A DNA stretch of 64,000 nucleotides from Acidobacteriota bacterium (GCA_029861955.1 JAOTYK010000019.1:18606-82605); one strand, 5' to 3'. Shown: positions 52,282 to 63,178, counted from the first letter of the stretch. Notes: generated by a model not told the origin, from the letters alone. Made by a program: numbers and translations.

Positions 52282-53619
52282 TCAATACTGGCGGAATTCC
52301 AGAATGTCGTAGGGCGGAATCGGCATCGACGCTTCGATGTCGACGGAGCAGTAGACCGTGTCGCTGTTGCCACCGCCGGCGTCATCGTAGTGAACGGAGT
52401 CGAAGCCACCGTCGCCGCCGGTGCAGTCGTCGGCGTTGCCGAAGATATTGTCGGGGCCCGCGATGTCGGCCACGATCGTGGAGCCGGACTTCTCTCCATT
52501 GCCGCCGCCGTAGGCGACCATCCTCCCCTCGCCAACGACGAAGATCAAGCCATTCCAGGTGGCCTGACCGTGCAAGTTCAGCTGGCCGGTGACGAACAGA
52601 AGTCCGTCCTGGACTCCTGGTCCGATGGTCCAGTCGCCGTCGATGAAGACCACCCGATCCGGTGACGACGCCGGCCACGCGCAGGCCGCCGGTGGCGTGC
52701 AGACCACATCGGCACTCTCGCGGACAAGGTCGACGTACTCCAGGAGGTTGGTGCAAACGTTCCAAGCTGGATCGATGTCGGCGCCGTAGACTCCCAGGGC
52801 GGGTTCGCTGGACCAGTCGGTCAGGTCCGCAAAGGTGTCACTATCCGGCAGACCGTTGGCCTCGTAGTCTGGGTTGGTGTGCATTCCCGCTTCGCCAGAC
52901 GCTTCGGCGGAAGCGCCGATCGCTCCCAGCGCCGGTACGTAATAGCCGGGCACGCCAGTACCGTCGCAGTCGTCACCGACATACCGTTTGGCCGAGGAGT
53001 CACCACTGTCGAAAAACGGCGTCGGCCCGAGCAGCGTCACGGCCGCCGGCGGGGTCGGTGGCAACAGGTCGCGAATCTCGATGATCGCCTGAACGACTTC
53101 GAACGATCCGTCGGGGCCGGCGCCGACACCGGTCAGCACGACCCGTTCGTTCGTATCCAGGAGGGGGTCTATCGCTTCGTCGACGATATCGTTGGTCAGG
53201 AACGCGACGAAATATCCGTCTCCAAAGGCAACGGGCCCGATCAGCGGTTGGTCCGCTCCGTAGGTGAACCCATTGACGTCGCCGTCGGATCCGTAGGTCG
53301 CGGAAATCGTTAAGACGCTGAAATCAAACGTCCCGTCGTCGGCCGCGGCGGCCAGGTCGTCGTCGAAACTTTCGCCCTCGTTCGTGTTGTACAGCGTCAT
53401 CCGGCCCGCCTCCAGGCCGGCCTCCGCAATATAGAACGACGCCTTGCTGTTGGTGTCGGCTCCACTCATGCGAACTTCGTTCTGGCTGACAAACAACAAG
53501 GCTGAACCGATCGTCGTCAGTAGAACGAGAACAAAGATGGCCATGACCAACGCGGATCCGCGCTCGTCAATGCTGCCGTCTTGTTTCCTGGGCAGGATGC
53601 GTTTGATGGTATTTGGCAT
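52282..53619 (-). CDS. PilX-like pilus assembly protein, paralogue 1
   Basis: The protein has 445 residues. It starts ERGSALVMAIFVLVLLTTIGSALLFVSQNE and continues with FYIAEAGLEAGRM, which places it with PilX. The second half has DGLLFVTGQLNLHGQATWNG and GSTIVADIAGPD, aligning along its whole length with the gene downstream. Two PilX copies in a row suggest duplication and divergence of a surface-exposed minor subunit. It overlaps the PilW-like gene upstream by one base (stop and ATG share a base) and lies 19 bases before its paralogue. Confidence 0.8.
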   Translation of the reverse strand: MPNTIKRILPRKQDGSIDERGSALVMAIFVLVLLTTIGSALLFVSQNEVRMSGADTNSKASFYIAEAGLEAGRMTLYNTNEGESFDDDLAAAADDGTFDFSVLTISATYGSDGDVNGFTYGADQPLIGPVAFGDGYFVAFLTNDIVDEAIDPLLDTNERVVLTGVGAGPDGSFEVVQAIIEIRDLLPPTPPAAVTLLGPTPFFDSGDSSAKRYVGDDCDGTGVPGYYVPALGAIGASAEASGEAGMHTNPDYEANGLPDSDTFADLTDWSSEPALGVYGADIDPAWNVCTNLLEYVDLVRESADVVCTPPAACAWPASSPDRVVFIDGDWTIGPGVQDGLLFVTGQLNLHGQATWNGLIFVVGEGRMVAYGGGNGEKSGSTIVADIAGPDNIFGNADDCTGGDGGFDSVHYDDAGGGNSDTVYCSVDIEASMPIPPYDILEFRQY

Positions 53620-54227
53620 TAGATGTTCTTTCTCAGGACGACGTCGCTGCTTACGGTGTAACGGATCAGATCGCCCGATATGGGATCAGGCACAGGGGAT
53701 ACGGCGGTTACCTGGATCGTGACCATGGTCGGAGCGGTGACCGAGTCCGGTGTGAACATCGGTTCAATCGTGCCGTCACCATTGGCGTCGTTGCTGATGT
53801 TGACCGCGACGGTGTTGAACGGCGTCAGGACATCGTTGTCTCGTCGCCACACGATCGCGCCGGCGCTGGCATCGTGACGGATGAACACCTGTTCGTCGGC
53901 CTCGTCGGTATCTCCGTCGGCCGTCAGGTCGGCGAAGATCTCGATCTCGCTGTCGTCATCGGAGAGGTCGGCATCCAGGGTCAAGGTACCCACGCTGATG
54001 TCGTTACTCGGATTCCAACCGGCGCTACGCATGCGCTGTACCAGAAGCGATAGGCAGTTTCGTGCGTTGGCCTGCACCTCAGCCGTCATCTGCTGCTGCT
54101 TGTTGATCCGGGAGTTCTGGACCAACAGACTGGCGAGACCGCTCATGGCCATCGACAGAACCGCGAGGCTGATAAGCATCTCGAGCATGGTGAAGCCGGA
54201 TTCGCCTTTTCTGGGGAGTCTCATCAT
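53619..54227 (-). CDS. PilW-like minor pilin with prepilin N-terminus
   Basis: The protein has 202 residues. The prepilin cleavage and methylation motif is KGESGFTMLEMLISLAVL, with cleavage expected after the Gly and Glu at mature position 5. NCLSLLVQRMRSAGWNP is a typical PilW/PilJ-like segment just behind the helix. The globular part is beta-rich with Asp-rich loops (DADLSDDDSEIEIFADLTAD). It starts at the last base of the PilV-like gene. No prepilin peptidase or pilus motor gene is in the window. Confidence 0.83.
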   Translation of the reverse strand: MMRLPRKGESGFTMLEMLISLAVLSMAMSGLASLLVQNSRINKQQQMTAEVQANARNCLSLLVQRMRSAGWNPSNDISVGTLTLDADLSDDDSEIEIFADLTADGDTDEADEQVFIRHDASAGAIVWRRDNDVLTPFNTVAVNISNDANGDGTIEPMFTPDSVTAPTMVTIQVTAVSPVPDPISGDLIRYTVSSDVVLRKNI

Positions 54228-54634
54228 CAGCCTCCTCGTACCGTGGCGAGTTGTACCTGCTTGTTACGTCCGACCCGTCGCCCGACCGCAGTGGCGCGGA
54301 CAACGATGGTCTTGGTGCCGACGGGGGTGATATTGTCGCGAACGGCCCAGCGGACGATGTATTCCGGATCGCTGCTGTCAAAGTAGCCCGTCACGTTGGT
54401 GCTGAGGCTCCCGCCGGCCACATGGATCGTATAGTCCTGAGAGCGGAGGATCTCCATGCGCTCGACGGCGAGGGCGCCGGCTCTTCCGAAGTCCGCACCC
54501 ACCGCATTTCCCTGGATGGCGTAGACGAACATCGGAGCGGCTGCCAGCACGCCGATCCCGATCAGGAACAGTGCGACCAGGACCTCGACCAGCGAGAAGC
54601 CTTCCTGCTTGGAAATGGTTCTAACCACCGACAT
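54227..54634 (-). CDS. PilV-like minor pilin with prepilin N-terminus
   Basis: The protein has 135 residues from the ATG at 54634, six bases after GGAG; upstream in-frame ATGs (54646, 54715) are less well placed. The prepilin motif is KQEGFSLVEVLVALFLIGIG, followed by the PilV-like LAAAPMFVYAIQGNAVGADF. The globular part is short (about 90 residues). It overlaps the GspH/FimT-type gene by 14 bases. It is part of the five-gene minor-pilin operon. Confidence 0.83.
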   Translation of the reverse strand: MSVVRTISKQEGFSLVEVLVALFLIGIGVLAAAPMFVYAIQGNAVGADFGRAGALAVERMEILRSQDYTIHVAGGSLSTNVTGYFDSSDPEYIVRWAVRDNITPVGTKTIVVRATAVGRRVGRNKQVQLATVRGG

Positions 54635-55148
54635 GCCACGCTCCATTACTCCACTTCTCGACCTGAATGCCACCGGCATCGAAGACCGAGACTTTTCCGT
54701 ACTCGTCACCGCCAAAGACCATCACGGCGCCACCGGCACCGGTGCCGACCGTGCCGTCGGACGAGAAGATGCATTGGTATTCGTCGCTGCCACCGATCTG
54801 CGAGAGCGTGACGGCGGCCCCGACTTGCGGGTTGGCGAAATCGATGGAATCGGAGATGGGGGCCAGGTAGAGGAGTTCGTCATCCACCGTCGAGGCGGTG
54901 GTCATGCCGTCCCAGACCGCCAGTTGGCGGTTGTCCGTGTCGATGACGAAGCGGACGTCCCGATTGCGACTGACCGCCTCGATGCGGGCCAACTGCAGGT
55001 AGGTCTGCACATCGAACGCGGTGGATCGCATGGTCTCCTTGGAAATCCAGGGGAGCGAATAGACGACTACAACAGAAACAACTAGGGCTGCTATCGCTAC
55101 CACCACCATTATCTCGACTAATGTCATACCGGATTCTTTGGACATCAC
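54621..55148 (-). CDS. GspH/FimT-family pseudopilin
   Basis: The protein has 175 residues. The prepilin motif is KESGMTLVEIMVVVAIAALV; Met replaces the usual Phe, but the Glu at position 5 is kept. TYLQLARIEAVSRNRDVRFV is the classical FimT/GspH segment. The GTG at 55148 is eight bases behind GAGGAG; an ATG at 55145 is the alternative. It is the first gene of the operon GspH-PilV-PilW-PilX-PilX, which would form a minor-pilin priming complex together with machinery encoded elsewhere. Confidence 0.85.
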   Translation of the reverse strand: MMSKESGMTLVEIMVVVAIAALVVSVVVVYSLPWISKETMRSTAFDVQTYLQLARIEAVSRNRDVRFVIDTDNRQLAVWDGMTTASTVDDELLYLAPISDSIDFANPQVGAAVTLSQIGGSDEYQCIFSSDGTVGTGAGGAVMVFGGDEYGKVSVFDAGGIQVEKWSNGAWHVGG

Positions 55149-55170
55149 TATTCAGGCTCCTCTGAGTTTG

Positions 55171-55199
55171 AATGTATTCGCAGAAGAACCCCAATTCAA
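55171..55199 (-). promoter_or_regulatory. sigma-70 promoter of the minor-pilin operon
   Basis: On the minus strand TTGAAT (55199-55194) and TACATT (55176-55171) are separated by 17 bases. The GTG start lies 22 bases downstream of the -10 box with GAGGAG in between. Confidence 0.6.
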
Positions 55200-55355
55200 A
55201 TACGTTTTTCGTAAAGCGGTGACAGCGAGTGTCGGTCAATCCAAACAGATTCAAATAGTCCTGACAATTCCTTGCCGCGAGACCCGAATAGGGACTCGAA
55301 CTCCGGTGTATCCTAGGCATTCCGGGGCCCCAAATAGGACAAGAGGAGATTCCGT

Positions 55356-56150
55356 ATGGAGCAGATGCACGTCGTGGACTATCGGATCTTTGGCGATGAC
55401 ATGCAGTTCGTCGAGGTCGAGCTGGACCCTCAGGAGGCGGCCATCGCCGAGGCCGGCGGCATGATGTACATGGATGACGGGATCGAGATGGAGACCATCT
55501 TCGGGGACGGCTCCAGCAAGACCACCGGCGTCCTCGGGTCTCTGCTGGGTGCGGGCAAACGGCTCCTGACCGGCGAGAGCCTGTTCATGACGGTCTTCGG
55601 CAATCAGGGCAGCGGCAAGCGGCGTGTGGCATTCGGCGCACCGTATCCCGGCAAGATCCTGCCGATCGCACTGCCCGATGTCGGCGGCACACTGATCGCG
55701 CAGAAGGACTCGTTCCTCTGCGCCGCCAAGGGTGTGGAGATCGGGATCGCCTTCCAGAAGAAGATCGGCGCCGGTCTGTTTGGCGGCGAGGGTTTCATCA
55801 TGCAGCGCCTCGAAGGCGACGGGATGGTCTTCGTCCACGCCGGTGGAACGTTGTACGAACGCACCCTCCAGCCCGGCGAACGATTGCGAGTCGATACCGG
55901 TTGTATCGTCGGGTTCCAGCCGACGGTGGAGTACGACATCAAGTTCGTGGGGGGCATCAAGTCCGCGCTGTTTGGCGGCGAGGGACTGTTCTTCGCGACG
56001 CTGAAGGGTCCAGGGCGCGTCTGGCTTCAGTCTCTACCGTTCAGTCGACTGGCCGATCGGATCTTCGCGTCAGCGCCGAGTCGCGGCGGGAAGTCCAAGG
56101 GCGAGGGATCGATTCTGGGTGGGCTCGGTCGAATGATCGACGGGGACTAG
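55356..56150 (+). CDS. AIM24/TIGR00266-family protein
   Basis: The protein has 264 residues. The ATG is seven bases behind GAGGAG. The family blocks are [89 protein letters not shown] and [20 protein letters not shown]. These form a beta-prism-like fold. The mitochondrial relative AIM24 is needed for inner-membrane organisation, while the bacterial role is unknown. The last four bases overlap the convergent hemY gene. Confidence 0.93.
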   Translation: MEQMHVVDYRIFGDDMQFVEVELDPQEAAIAEAGGMMYMDDGIEMETIFGDGSSKTTGVLGSLLGAGKRLLTGESLFMTVFGNQGSGKRRVAFGAPYPGKILPIALPDVGGTLIAQKDSFLCAAKGVEIGIAFQKKIGAGLFGGEGFIMQRLEGDGMVFVHAGGTLYERTLQPGERLRVDTGCIVGFQPTVEYDIKFVGGIKSALFGGEGLFFATLKGPGRVWLQSLPFSRLADRIFASAPSRGGKSKGEGSILGGLGRMIDGD

Positions 56151-57520
56151 GAAGGCTCTTCCATCGCCTGGAGGATCCGACTCGCGACACGCTCGCCGTC
56201 GACGATGCAGTCATTGACGGAGACACCACGGTAGGAACTTCCCGCCAGGTGCATTCCCGGTCGCTGGCTGAGTATCGTTTCCCATTCCGCGAGCCGCTTC
56301 TTGTGGCCCAGGGTGTATTGCGGGATCGCCTGCCGATGCCGATGGATCTGATTGAACACCGGTGCCGCCTCGATACCCATCGTCGTCATAATTTCTCGTC
56401 GAGCGATCCGAAGTAACTCGGCGTCGTCCAGATCGTGGGCCTCCGGGTCGTGGGCACCGCCGATCATCACCCGTAGTAGACAGCGTCCGTCATTGGCATG
56501 CTCGGGGAACACCTGGTCGGTCCAGATCGAACCCAGGATGCGAATGCCGGAGTTACGTGGAACAAGGAAGCCGAACCCCTGGGGTAGGTCTCCGATGGCC
56601 GAGCGGTGATAGCCGAGATGGATCACCACCATCGAGGCGTAAGGCACGGATGCCAGCCCGCTTGTCAGCTGGGGAAGGTCCTGGCCCAACAACCGGGACG
56701 TCACGGGGGCCGGCGTGGTGAGGGCCACGACGCCCGCTTCGATCGGGACGCCACTCTGCGGAACGATGCGATACCCCCGGGCACCGAGGCCGGCGACCGT
56801 ATCCACCGCACTCTCGAGTTTCAGGGCCGGGCCGAGTCTTCGTTGAAGTCCCCGTGCGAGTTGTTCCATCCCCTGGCGAAAACTCCTCTGACGGGTCGGC
56901 GATTTCGATCCGCGGCGTCGAGCCATCGCCTTGATGATGCCCCCGTGTTCGATCTCCATCTCCTGCACCATCGGCAGACAGGCCGAGAGAGAGAGACGGC
57001 GGGTGTCTCCGGCAAAAACACCGGATACCATCGCATCGGCCAGAATCGTCGCGGCGTGTTTTCCGAATCGACGTCGAACGAACTCGTAGATCGATTCCTC
57101 GGTCCCGTGTCGGCGGGCCTTGATCAGAGGCTCGAGGAAAATCCTCAGCAACCCGGTCAGCGGCAAGACTCCCGAAGTCAACAACGCCGGAGGTTTTGAG
57201 GGAAGTTCACGCAGTCGACCGTTTCTGAAGATGTAACGTCGGGCGGACACGTCGTCGGCCACCAAGACGTCCTCGCCCAGCCCCAGGCGATCGACGAGTT
57301 CTAGTGTGGCCGGCGCATTGTCCAGGAATCCGCTGGGACCCCACTCGCAGAGATACCCGTCGACGATGTCACTGCGAAGATGTCCGCCGGCCCTGTCCGA
57401 GGCCTCCAGGCAGATGACGGATTCGCCGCGATTGCGTTTGGAAAATGCCTGCTGCAGCCGCTCGGTCAGCGTGAGACCGGTGATACCCGCTCCAATGACG
57501 ACCACATCCGCCATGCTCAC
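56147..57520 (-). CDS. hemY: protoporphyrinogen/coproporphyrinogen oxidase (HemY type, FAD)
   Basis: The protein has 457 residues. The FAD motif is [45 protein letters not shown] is the classical oxygen-dependent PPOX segment. The C-terminal [23 protein letters not shown] closes the FAD site. The enzyme oxidises protoporphyrinogen IX or coproporphyrinogen III in haem synthesis. The GTG start overlaps the TGA of hemE (GTGA); the ATG two codons later (57514) is an alternative start. No ferrochelatase gene follows in the window. Confidence 0.92.
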   Translation of the reverse strand: MSMADVVVIGAGITGLTLTERLQQAFSKRNRGESVICLEASDRAGGHLRSDIVDGYLCEWGPSGFLDNAPATLELVDRLGLGEDVLVADDVSARRYIFRNGRLRELPSKPPALLTSGVLPLTGLLRIFLEPLIKARRHGTEESIYEFVRRRFGKHAATILADAMVSGVFAGDTRRLSLSACLPMVQEMEIEHGGIIKAMARRRGSKSPTRQRSFRQGMEQLARGLQRRLGPALKLESAVDTVAGLGARGYRIVPQSGVPIEAGVVALTTPAPVTSRLLGQDLPQLTSGLASVPYASMVVIHLGYHRSAIGDLPQGFGFLVPRNSGIRILGSIWTDQVFPEHANDGRCLLRVMIGGAHDPEAHDLDDAELLRIARREIMTTMGIEAAPVFNQIHRHRQAIPQYTLGHKKRLAEWETILSQRPGMHLAGSSYRGVSVNDCIVDGERVASRILQAMEEPS

Positions 57521-58536
57521 GAGCGTTCCGCAGTGGCGCGCACGGTCTCGACCACGGCCTCGACCGACTCGATCGGCGTGTCGGGGAGGATGCCATGGCC
57601 AAGATTGAAGATATGTCCGGGAAGGTCCCGTGCTTCTTCGAGGACGGCGGTCGTCCTTTCTCGGACGGCGGCAGGCGGTGCGAACAATGCGGTTGGATCC
57701 AGGTTCCCCTGGAGTGCGTGCCGGCGGCCGACGCGAGTTGAAGCCATGGAGAGCGGTGTCCGCCAGTCGATACCGAGTACATCGGCCCCCACCTCCGGGA
57801 GCCGCTCGAGCAAGTGGCAGCCATCCATCGCGAAGTAGGTCACGGGTACACCCCGCTCGCGGACTTTTTCAATCAGTCGCTTGACGTAGGGGATGCAGAA
57901 CTCGCCGAACTCCCCCGGGGCAAGCAGGCCGGCCCAGGTATCGAACAACTGGATCGCCTGGGCGCCGGCATCGACCTGGGCCAGGAGGTAGACCTCCAGT
58001 GTTTCGGTGATGCGTTCCAGGAGGCGATGGGCCAGTGGAGAATCCGCGATCATGAGCGAACGTAGCGTGGCGAAGTTCTTCGAACCCTTACCTTCCACCA
58101 TGTAAGCCGCAAGCGTGAACGGGGCACCGGCAAACCCGATGAGCGGCACCTTGAGTTCTCCGCGGAGGATGCGAATCGCTTCCATCACGTAGGCAAGGGA
58201 CTCCCGCGGGTCGTCGTGTCTCAGTCGTTCGATATCGGCCGCGGTTCTCAATGGCCGTTCGATGACGGGTCCCGGCGAGAACGCGACGTCGATCCCCAGC
58301 GGTTCCGCGATGACGAGGATGTCCGAGAACAGGATCGCCGCATCGAAGCCAAACCGCTCGATGGGCTGCAGTGTGACCTTGGCGGCAAGTTCCGGGGTAC
58401 GGCAGAGCGTCAGGAAATCGACTTCCTGCCGAACCGCACGGTATTCGGGCAGGTAGCGACCGGCCTGACGCATGATCCAGATAGGGGACCGTTCGACAGG
58501 CTCGCGCCGCGCGGCTCTCAGGTAGAGGTCGTTCAT
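57517..58536 (-). CDS. hemE: uroporphyrinogen decarboxylase
   Basis: The protein has 339 residues from the ATG at 58536 (MNDLYLRAARREPVERSPIWIM); a TTG at 58545 is less likely. The signature MRQAGRYLPEYRAVR is present, as are ILFSDILVIAEPLGIDV, GFAGAPFTLAAYMVEG and QGNLDPTALFAPP, the family's substrate pocket. It converts uroporphyrinogen III to coproporphyrinogen III. It lies between the acyl-CoA dehydrogenase and hemY genes with very short gaps, so the three are probably one transcript. Confidence 0.96.
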   Translation of the reverse strand: MNDLYLRAARREPVERSPIWIMRQAGRYLPEYRAVRQEVDFLTLCRTPELAAKVTLQPIERFGFDAAILFSDILVIAEPLGIDVAFSPGPVIERPLRTAADIERLRHDDPRESLAYVMEAIRILRGELKVPLIGFAGAPFTLAAYMVEGKGSKNFATLRSLMIADSPLAHRLLERITETLEVYLLAQVDAGAQAIQLFDTWAGLLAPGEFGEFCIPYVKRLIEKVRERGVPVTYFAMDGCHLLERLPEVGADVLGIDWRTPLSMASTRVGRRHALQGNLDPTALFAPPAAVRERTTAVLEEARDLPGHIFNLGHGILPDTPIESVEAVVETVRATAERS

Positions 58537-58552
58537 GGATATCAAGCCCCGT

Positions 58553-59719
58553 CTAGTCGGCCAGGATCATCTTGGCGATGGTGTTCAGTTGCATGAACGA
58601 CGTACCTTCGTAGATCTTGCCGATCTTCGCGTCGCGGTAGAGTTTTTCCACGGGATACTCGGACGTGTAGCCGTAGCCGCCGAATATCTCCACGGCCATC
58701 GACGTGGCGCGTTCGGCTACCTCGCTCGAATAAAGCTTCGCCATCGCGGCTTCCTTGACGAAGGGGAGGTCGCGATCTCGCAGACGGGCGGCGTTGTAGA
58801 CCATCAATCGGGCGGCCTCCAGTTCCGTCGCCGTCCGGGCCAGAGAGTGCTGAACCGCCTGGAACTCGCTGATCGTCTTGCCGAACTGCGAGCGTTCCTT
58901 CGAATAGCGACAGGCATGATCGAGAGCGGCCTGGGTGACGCCCAACATCTGGGCCCCGATTCCGATGCGTCCTTCATTAAGCGTCTCGATGGCGATCTTG
59001 TACCCCTTGCCCACCTCGCCCAGCACCCTGTCCTCCGGGATGGTGCAGTCCTGCAGGATCAGCTCACAGGTGCTGGACGCTCGGATGCCCAATTTCTTTT
59101 CGCGCTTGCCGACGGTAAAGCCGGCATCGTCGCGCTCGACGAGGAAGGCCGTGATTCCCCGGTAGCCCTTGGCGGGGTCGACGTTGGCGAAGACCAGGAA
59201 CAGACGAGCCTCGGCGGCGTTCGTGATCCAAAGCTTCTGCCCGTTCAGTTTCCAGCCATCCGCGACGTTCTCGCCACGACAGGCCAGGGCGAATGCATCC
59301 GAGCCCGACCCCGCTTCGGACAGCGCGTACGCCGCGACATGGTCCGCAGCGATTTTCGGAAAGTAGTGCGCCTTCTGCGCGTCGGTTCCGTAGCGAGAGA
59401 GGGCGTTGTTGAACAACGTGTTCTGCACGTCGACCAGCACGCCGACGGCGGCGTCCGCGCGGGAGATCTCCTCTACGGCGAGACAGGACTGGAAGAACGT
59501 CCCGCCGGTTCCACCGTGTTCCTCCGGAACATCGATCGCCATCAGTCCCATCTCGAACAGATTGGGAAGCAGCCCATCGGCGTACTGACCGCTCTCGTCC
59601 ATCCCGTGGGAGCCCGGGGCGATCTCGCCCATGGCAAAGTCGCGGATCGCATCCCGAAAGAGCTGCTCCTCTTCGGTGAGTTCGGTCAGGGCAGCAGGCA
59701 AATCTGGGTGATCGGACAT
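58553..59719 (-). CDS. acyl-CoA dehydrogenase (short/medium-chain type)
   Basis: From the ATG at 59719 (six bases behind GGAG) the protein has 388 residues, the usual length; 59731 is an alternative. The fold signatures are ALSEAGSGSDAFAL, KLWITNAAEARLFLVF, FGKTISEFQAVQHSLA and IFGGYGYTSEYPVEKLYRDAKI. The catalytic Glu is in IYEGTS. It is FAD-dependent and passes electrons to ETF. The exact chain length cannot be told. It lies just upstream of hemE on the same strand, which suggests co-transcription without an obvious metabolic link. Confidence 0.93.
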   Translation of the reverse strand: MSDHPDLPAALTELTEEEQLFRDAIRDFAMGEIAPGSHGMDESGQYADGLLPNLFEMGLMAIDVPEEHGGTGGTFFQSCLAVEEISRADAAVGVLVDVQNTLFNNALSRYGTDAQKAHYFPKIAADHVAAYALSEAGSGSDAFALACRGENVADGWKLNGQKLWITNAAEARLFLVFANVDPAKGYRGITAFLVERDDAGFTVGKREKKLGIRASSTCELILQDCTIPEDRVLGEVGKGYKIAIETLNEGRIGIGAQMLGVTQAALDHACRYSKERSQFGKTISEFQAVQHSLARTATELEAARLMVYNAARLRDRDLPFVKEAAMAKLYSSEVAERATSMAVEIFGGYGYTSEYPVEKLYRDAKIGKIYEGTSFMQLNTIAKMILAD

Positions 59720-59818
59720 CTCTAGCTCCATGGTCGCCTGGGGCGATATCGCCGGAATCACCCTCATTATGGTGGATTCGCTAGGTCTGTCCACGCCCCA
59801 AGATGAGCGCCCGAGTCG

Positions 59819-62800
59819 CTAGGGGAGTTGGAGCGCGGTGTCGGTTTCGCCCCCTTCTGTGACGGTGACGGTGGTGACCGCCTCGCCGACGACGACACGG
59901 TAGGTCCCGGCGGGAAGTCGCTCGATCCGTGCGACCCCGCTGGCATCCGTTGTCGGACTGGGTTCCATGAAGGTGCGCATCTGAAACCCGACGATCGACT
60001 CGAGCGGTTGCACCGTCACCAGCTGGGAACTGGCCGGCTCACCGGTCGCGGTCGTTACGGATAGACGAATCCGCCCGCCGCGACGAAGGGACACGACGAT
60101 CTCCGGATCCTGATCCGTCGTCTGTGCCTCGACGCCCCGGGTCGTCGTGATCGCCCAGCCCGTCGCCCCGACGACAACGTCCAGCAAGCCGGCGGACGGG
60201 GATCCCAGCCGCACCCGCCCGTTGATATCCGATTGGGCGTTGACCGCCGCCGCCTCCGGGAGATCGCTCGGGGTGATGAAAACGAAGGCTCCGGCCACCG
60301 GATTGCCCTCGGGGTCGGTGACCCGCAGTCGGACGACGTCGCTCAGCTCGAGGACAAGTTCGATGTCCGGTATCGCACCGTCACCGACGCTTACCGGGGA
60401 GAGTTCCGCAGCCTGGTAACGCGGCGCGATGGCGACGACTCGATAGTCGCCCATGGGAAGACCGGCAACCTCGAATCGGCCATCCTTACCGGCACCTGTC
60501 TGGGCCGCCGCTCCCGGGAGGAGTCCCGGGGCCGCGCCCGTGCCGTCGAGGAGGAAACTCTGGATCGAAACCCGTTCCAGCTCCGCGCCATCCGCGGCGC
60601 GAACGGTCCCGGTGATACGACCGGACTCGATGACGACGTCCACGGTTGCCTTCTCGACGCCCGCCGGAACGTCGATCTGCGTCGTGATCGAGCCCGTGCC
60701 TCCATCCACGACGACGGTGTAGGGCCCAGGGCGCTGGACACGGGCCTCGTAATGGCCCGACTCGTTGCTGGAGGTCTGGGTGAAGTCGCTCATCGACGGC
60801 GTGCCGGAGAGACTGTCGACGGGAACGAGGATCATGCCTCGATTGGGCAGTGTCGAGCCGGCTTGCAGGAGTCGGCCGCTGACATCGATCCCGCCTTCCG
60901 GTGGATCGCAATTAAAGGTCGTCGTCTGATTGTTTTCGACAGAGATGCGCGCGGAGACACGGCTCTGGGGATTGTCGAGACTCAGGAAACACATGGCCTC
61001 GTAGCTGCCGGCGGGGACCTGTTCGAGTCGATAGCGACCCTCCGCTCCGGTTCGCGCCGAGAGTCTCGTCATGACGGCGGAAAGGCCGCGATGCAGCATG
61101 ATCATCGCACCCACGCGAGGTGCGCCGTTGTCATCGACAAGAACTCCGACCACGTCGCCCCCGGCTTCGAGGGTCAGGATCACCTCGGCCGGTTCCTCGT
61201 CTGCGATCAACTCGAGGGTCTCCGTCGCGGCGGAGTACTCTGCGTGCTGCGCGGACAGGGTCACGCTGCCCGGGATGAAGCCACGCAGCTCAAAGCGGCC
61301 ATTCTCGTCGGTCGTCGCGGTATCAGCGACGGCGGTTGTGGCACCGGTGAACTGAGCCATGAGATCGCCGGACTTCGTACCGACTTCCGCCTCGGCGATT
61401 CCGCGTCCGGTGGGCCCCAGTACACGACCGGTGATGGTTAGACCGGCGACGAGGGTCACATCGCCGATGTCGACCGTCTCACCGGGTGACAACTCGACAT
61501 CGCCGCGTCGTGCGGGGGCCGTCTGCTCCGTGTCGATCTGCACCGTGTAGTGTCCGGGAGCCGTTTCGTGAACAAACCGCCCCTCGTCATCGACGATCGT
61601 CTCGGGCTTGTTGGTGTTGGCCATGGCCGAGAAGGTCGAGTCGTTCTCGCTGGCTTCCGAGTACAAACCGATCTGAAACATCGTTATCGGTCGACCGGAC
61701 TCGTCCAGAACACGACCCTTGACGATGGAGTTGGGCTCAAGGACGAAATCGACGTCCTCGGCATTCGGTGCGACCTGTTGCTGGACGTCGGGTCGAAAAC
61801 CGTCCGCAGTGGCGGAGGCAGAATAGGCGGGATCTTCCGGTAGACCGAACACCCGATAACGACCGGAGCGATCGGCCTGGGCCGATCGCGAGCTTGACCC
61901 GTACTCCGTCATGAATGAGACCTCGACCGTTGCGTCGGGAACGGGAACATCGTCGGGGTCGACCACTCGCCCTGCGAGCTGGGCACCGGGTTCCAGGACC
62001 CGCTCGCCGAGGTCGAGTCGTTGCCCGGCCTCGAGCTCCAGGTCTTCGATGACGAGGTCGATCCACTGCGCCGGCCGGATCAAAATTGACGGACGGCTCG
62101 GGTAGATTCCCTTGACCTCGAAATGCCCGGCACCTTCAGTCTCTCTGATCTCGATCTGGGGCGTGGACGAAAAATTGCTCGAGTACTTGATGAGGATTTC
62201 CGGCGTCTCGGTGACCGGGCGGCCGTCAGGATCGACAAGGCGGAAGACCACGATCGGTCGAGTCTGAGCCGCGACGACGATCGGTGCCAGCGGGACATCC
62301 GACTGGACCTTGAAAGTGACCGGCTCCGACCCGACGACGATTCCATCGGGTTGGGCCGTGATCGAGAACGATGCATCAGGAAGACCCGGATGCTGGAACG
62401 AACCCTCCTCGTCCGAAACGACCGGCCAGTAAAGGCGTTTCGACGTGTCACTCTGTTTCTTGACGTGTTGGGCAAGCGTCATTCCTACGTTGGCGATTGG
62501 TTTATCGTCCTCGTCGACTACCCGTCCTTTCAGAGGATGACCCGGAGCAAGGGAGAGTGTGAGTTGTTCGTCATCGGGCGTGGACTCTACGGACAGCGTT
62601 TCCAGGGCGAAGCCGTCGGCATGTGCGTAGAAATCCAACGGACCCATCGGGAGGTTCGAGAACTTGAAGCGGCCGTCGGCGTCGACGGTCGCTTCGTCGC
62701 ACGCACTCGGGCCGTAGAACAACCCGGCGGGGTCGCACGCGTGAACGACTCCATCGGTCCACTCCGTCGATCCGTCCGCGGAGAGCTGTCCGGAGAGCGA

Positions 62801-63178
62801 ACGTCCGGTCGACAGCTGAAGCTCGATGAATGGGCGGCGACCCACCGGATTGTACTCGAGGAGGTCCGTGAACGGATGGTCTTCGGATTCGGCTCGGATC
62901 ACGTACGCATAGGTTCGATCGACCGTTGCTTCGAATCGACCCTCGTCATCCGTCGAGACCGTCACTGCGCTGCGGCGAAGATGCTGCATCTGCGCGCTTG
63001 CTTCGGTCCACTTCGAAATTCGGACGGTCGCATCGGCTGCAACCTGTCCATCCGGATCCAGCACGACGCCGCGAAGGGTCTGCTGTCGCCGATCCTCTGC
63101 GGCCCAGGCCGTCAGGGACAGATTCAGCGCAAAAAAGAGAAATGCCAGCACCCACCGATGCGAGAGTCGTCGACCCAT
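59819..63178 (-). CDS. very large secreted protein of carboxypeptidase-regulatory-like (CnaB/CarboxypepD_reg) repeats
   Basis: From the ATG at 63178 (two ribosome-binding-like GGAG sequences upstream) the protein has 1119 residues; the open frame further upstream lacks a signal peptide. A signal peptide ([17 protein letters not shown]) is followed by about a dozen repeats of roughly 80-90 residues. Each has a pattern such as [18 protein letters not shown], then DDEGRFE and a short hydrophobic strand ([54 protein letters not shown]). No TonB-dependent receptor, peptidase or anchor follows the repeats, unlike most proteins with this domain. It is probably a surface fibre or adhesin-like scaffold. 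Confidence 0.82.
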   Translation of the reverse strand: MGRRLSHRWVLAFLFFALNLSLTAWAAEDRRQQTLRGVVLDPDGQVAADATVRISKWTEASAQMQHLRRSAVTVSTDDEGRFEATVDRTYAYVIRAESEDHPFTDLLEYNPVGRRPFIELQLSTGRSLSGQLSADGSTEWTDGVVHACDPAGLFYGPSACDEATVDADGRFKFSNLPMGPLDFYAHADGFALETLSVESTPDDEQLTLSLAPGHPLKGRVVDEDDKPIANVGMTLAQHVKKQSDTSKRLYWPVVSDEEGSFQHPGLPDASFSITAQPDGIVVGSEPVTFKVQSDVPLAPIVVAAQTRPIVVFRLVDPDGRPVTETPEILIKYSSNFSSTPQIEIRETEGAGHFEVKGIYPSRPSILIRPAQWIDLVIEDLELEAGQRLDLGERVLEPGAQLAGRVVDPDDVPVPDATVEVSFMTEYGSSSRSAQADRSGRYRVFGLPEDPAYSASATADGFRPDVQQQVAPNAEDVDFVLEPNSIVKGRVLDESGRPITMFQIGLYSEASENDSTFSAMANTNKPETIVDDEGRFVHETAPGHYTVQIDTEQTAPARRGDVELSPGETVDIGDVTLVAGLTITGRVLGPTGRGIAEAEVGTKSGDLMAQFTGATTAVADTATTDENGRFELRGFIPGSVTLSAQHAEYSAATETLELIADEEPAEVILTLEAGGDVVGVLVDDNGAPRVGAMIMLHRGLSAVMTRLSARTGAEGRYRLEQVPAGSYEAMCFLSLDNPQSRVSARISVENNQTTTFNCDPPEGGIDVSGRLLQAGSTLPNRGMILVPVDSLSGTPSMSDFTQTSSNESGHYEARVQRPGPYTVVVDGGTGSITTQIDVPAGVEKATVDVVIESGRITGTVRAADGAELERVSIQSFLLDGTGAAPGLLPGAAAQTGAGKDGRFEVAGLPMGDYRVVAIAPRYQAAELSPVSVGDGAIPDIELVLELSDVVRLRVTDPEGNPVAGAFVFITPSDLPEAAAVNAQSDINGRVRLGSPSAGLLDVVVGATGWAITTTRGVEAQTTDQDPEIVVSLRRGGRIRLSVTTATGEPASSQLVTVQPLESIVGFQMRTFMEPSPTTDASGVARIERLPAGTYRVVVGEAVTTVTVTEGGETDTALQLP

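Noticed and set aside
57517..59719. Metabolic link between the acyl-CoA dehydrogenase and haem synthesis
   Set aside because: Short gaps suggest one transcript, but nothing in the sequence supports a shared pathway.
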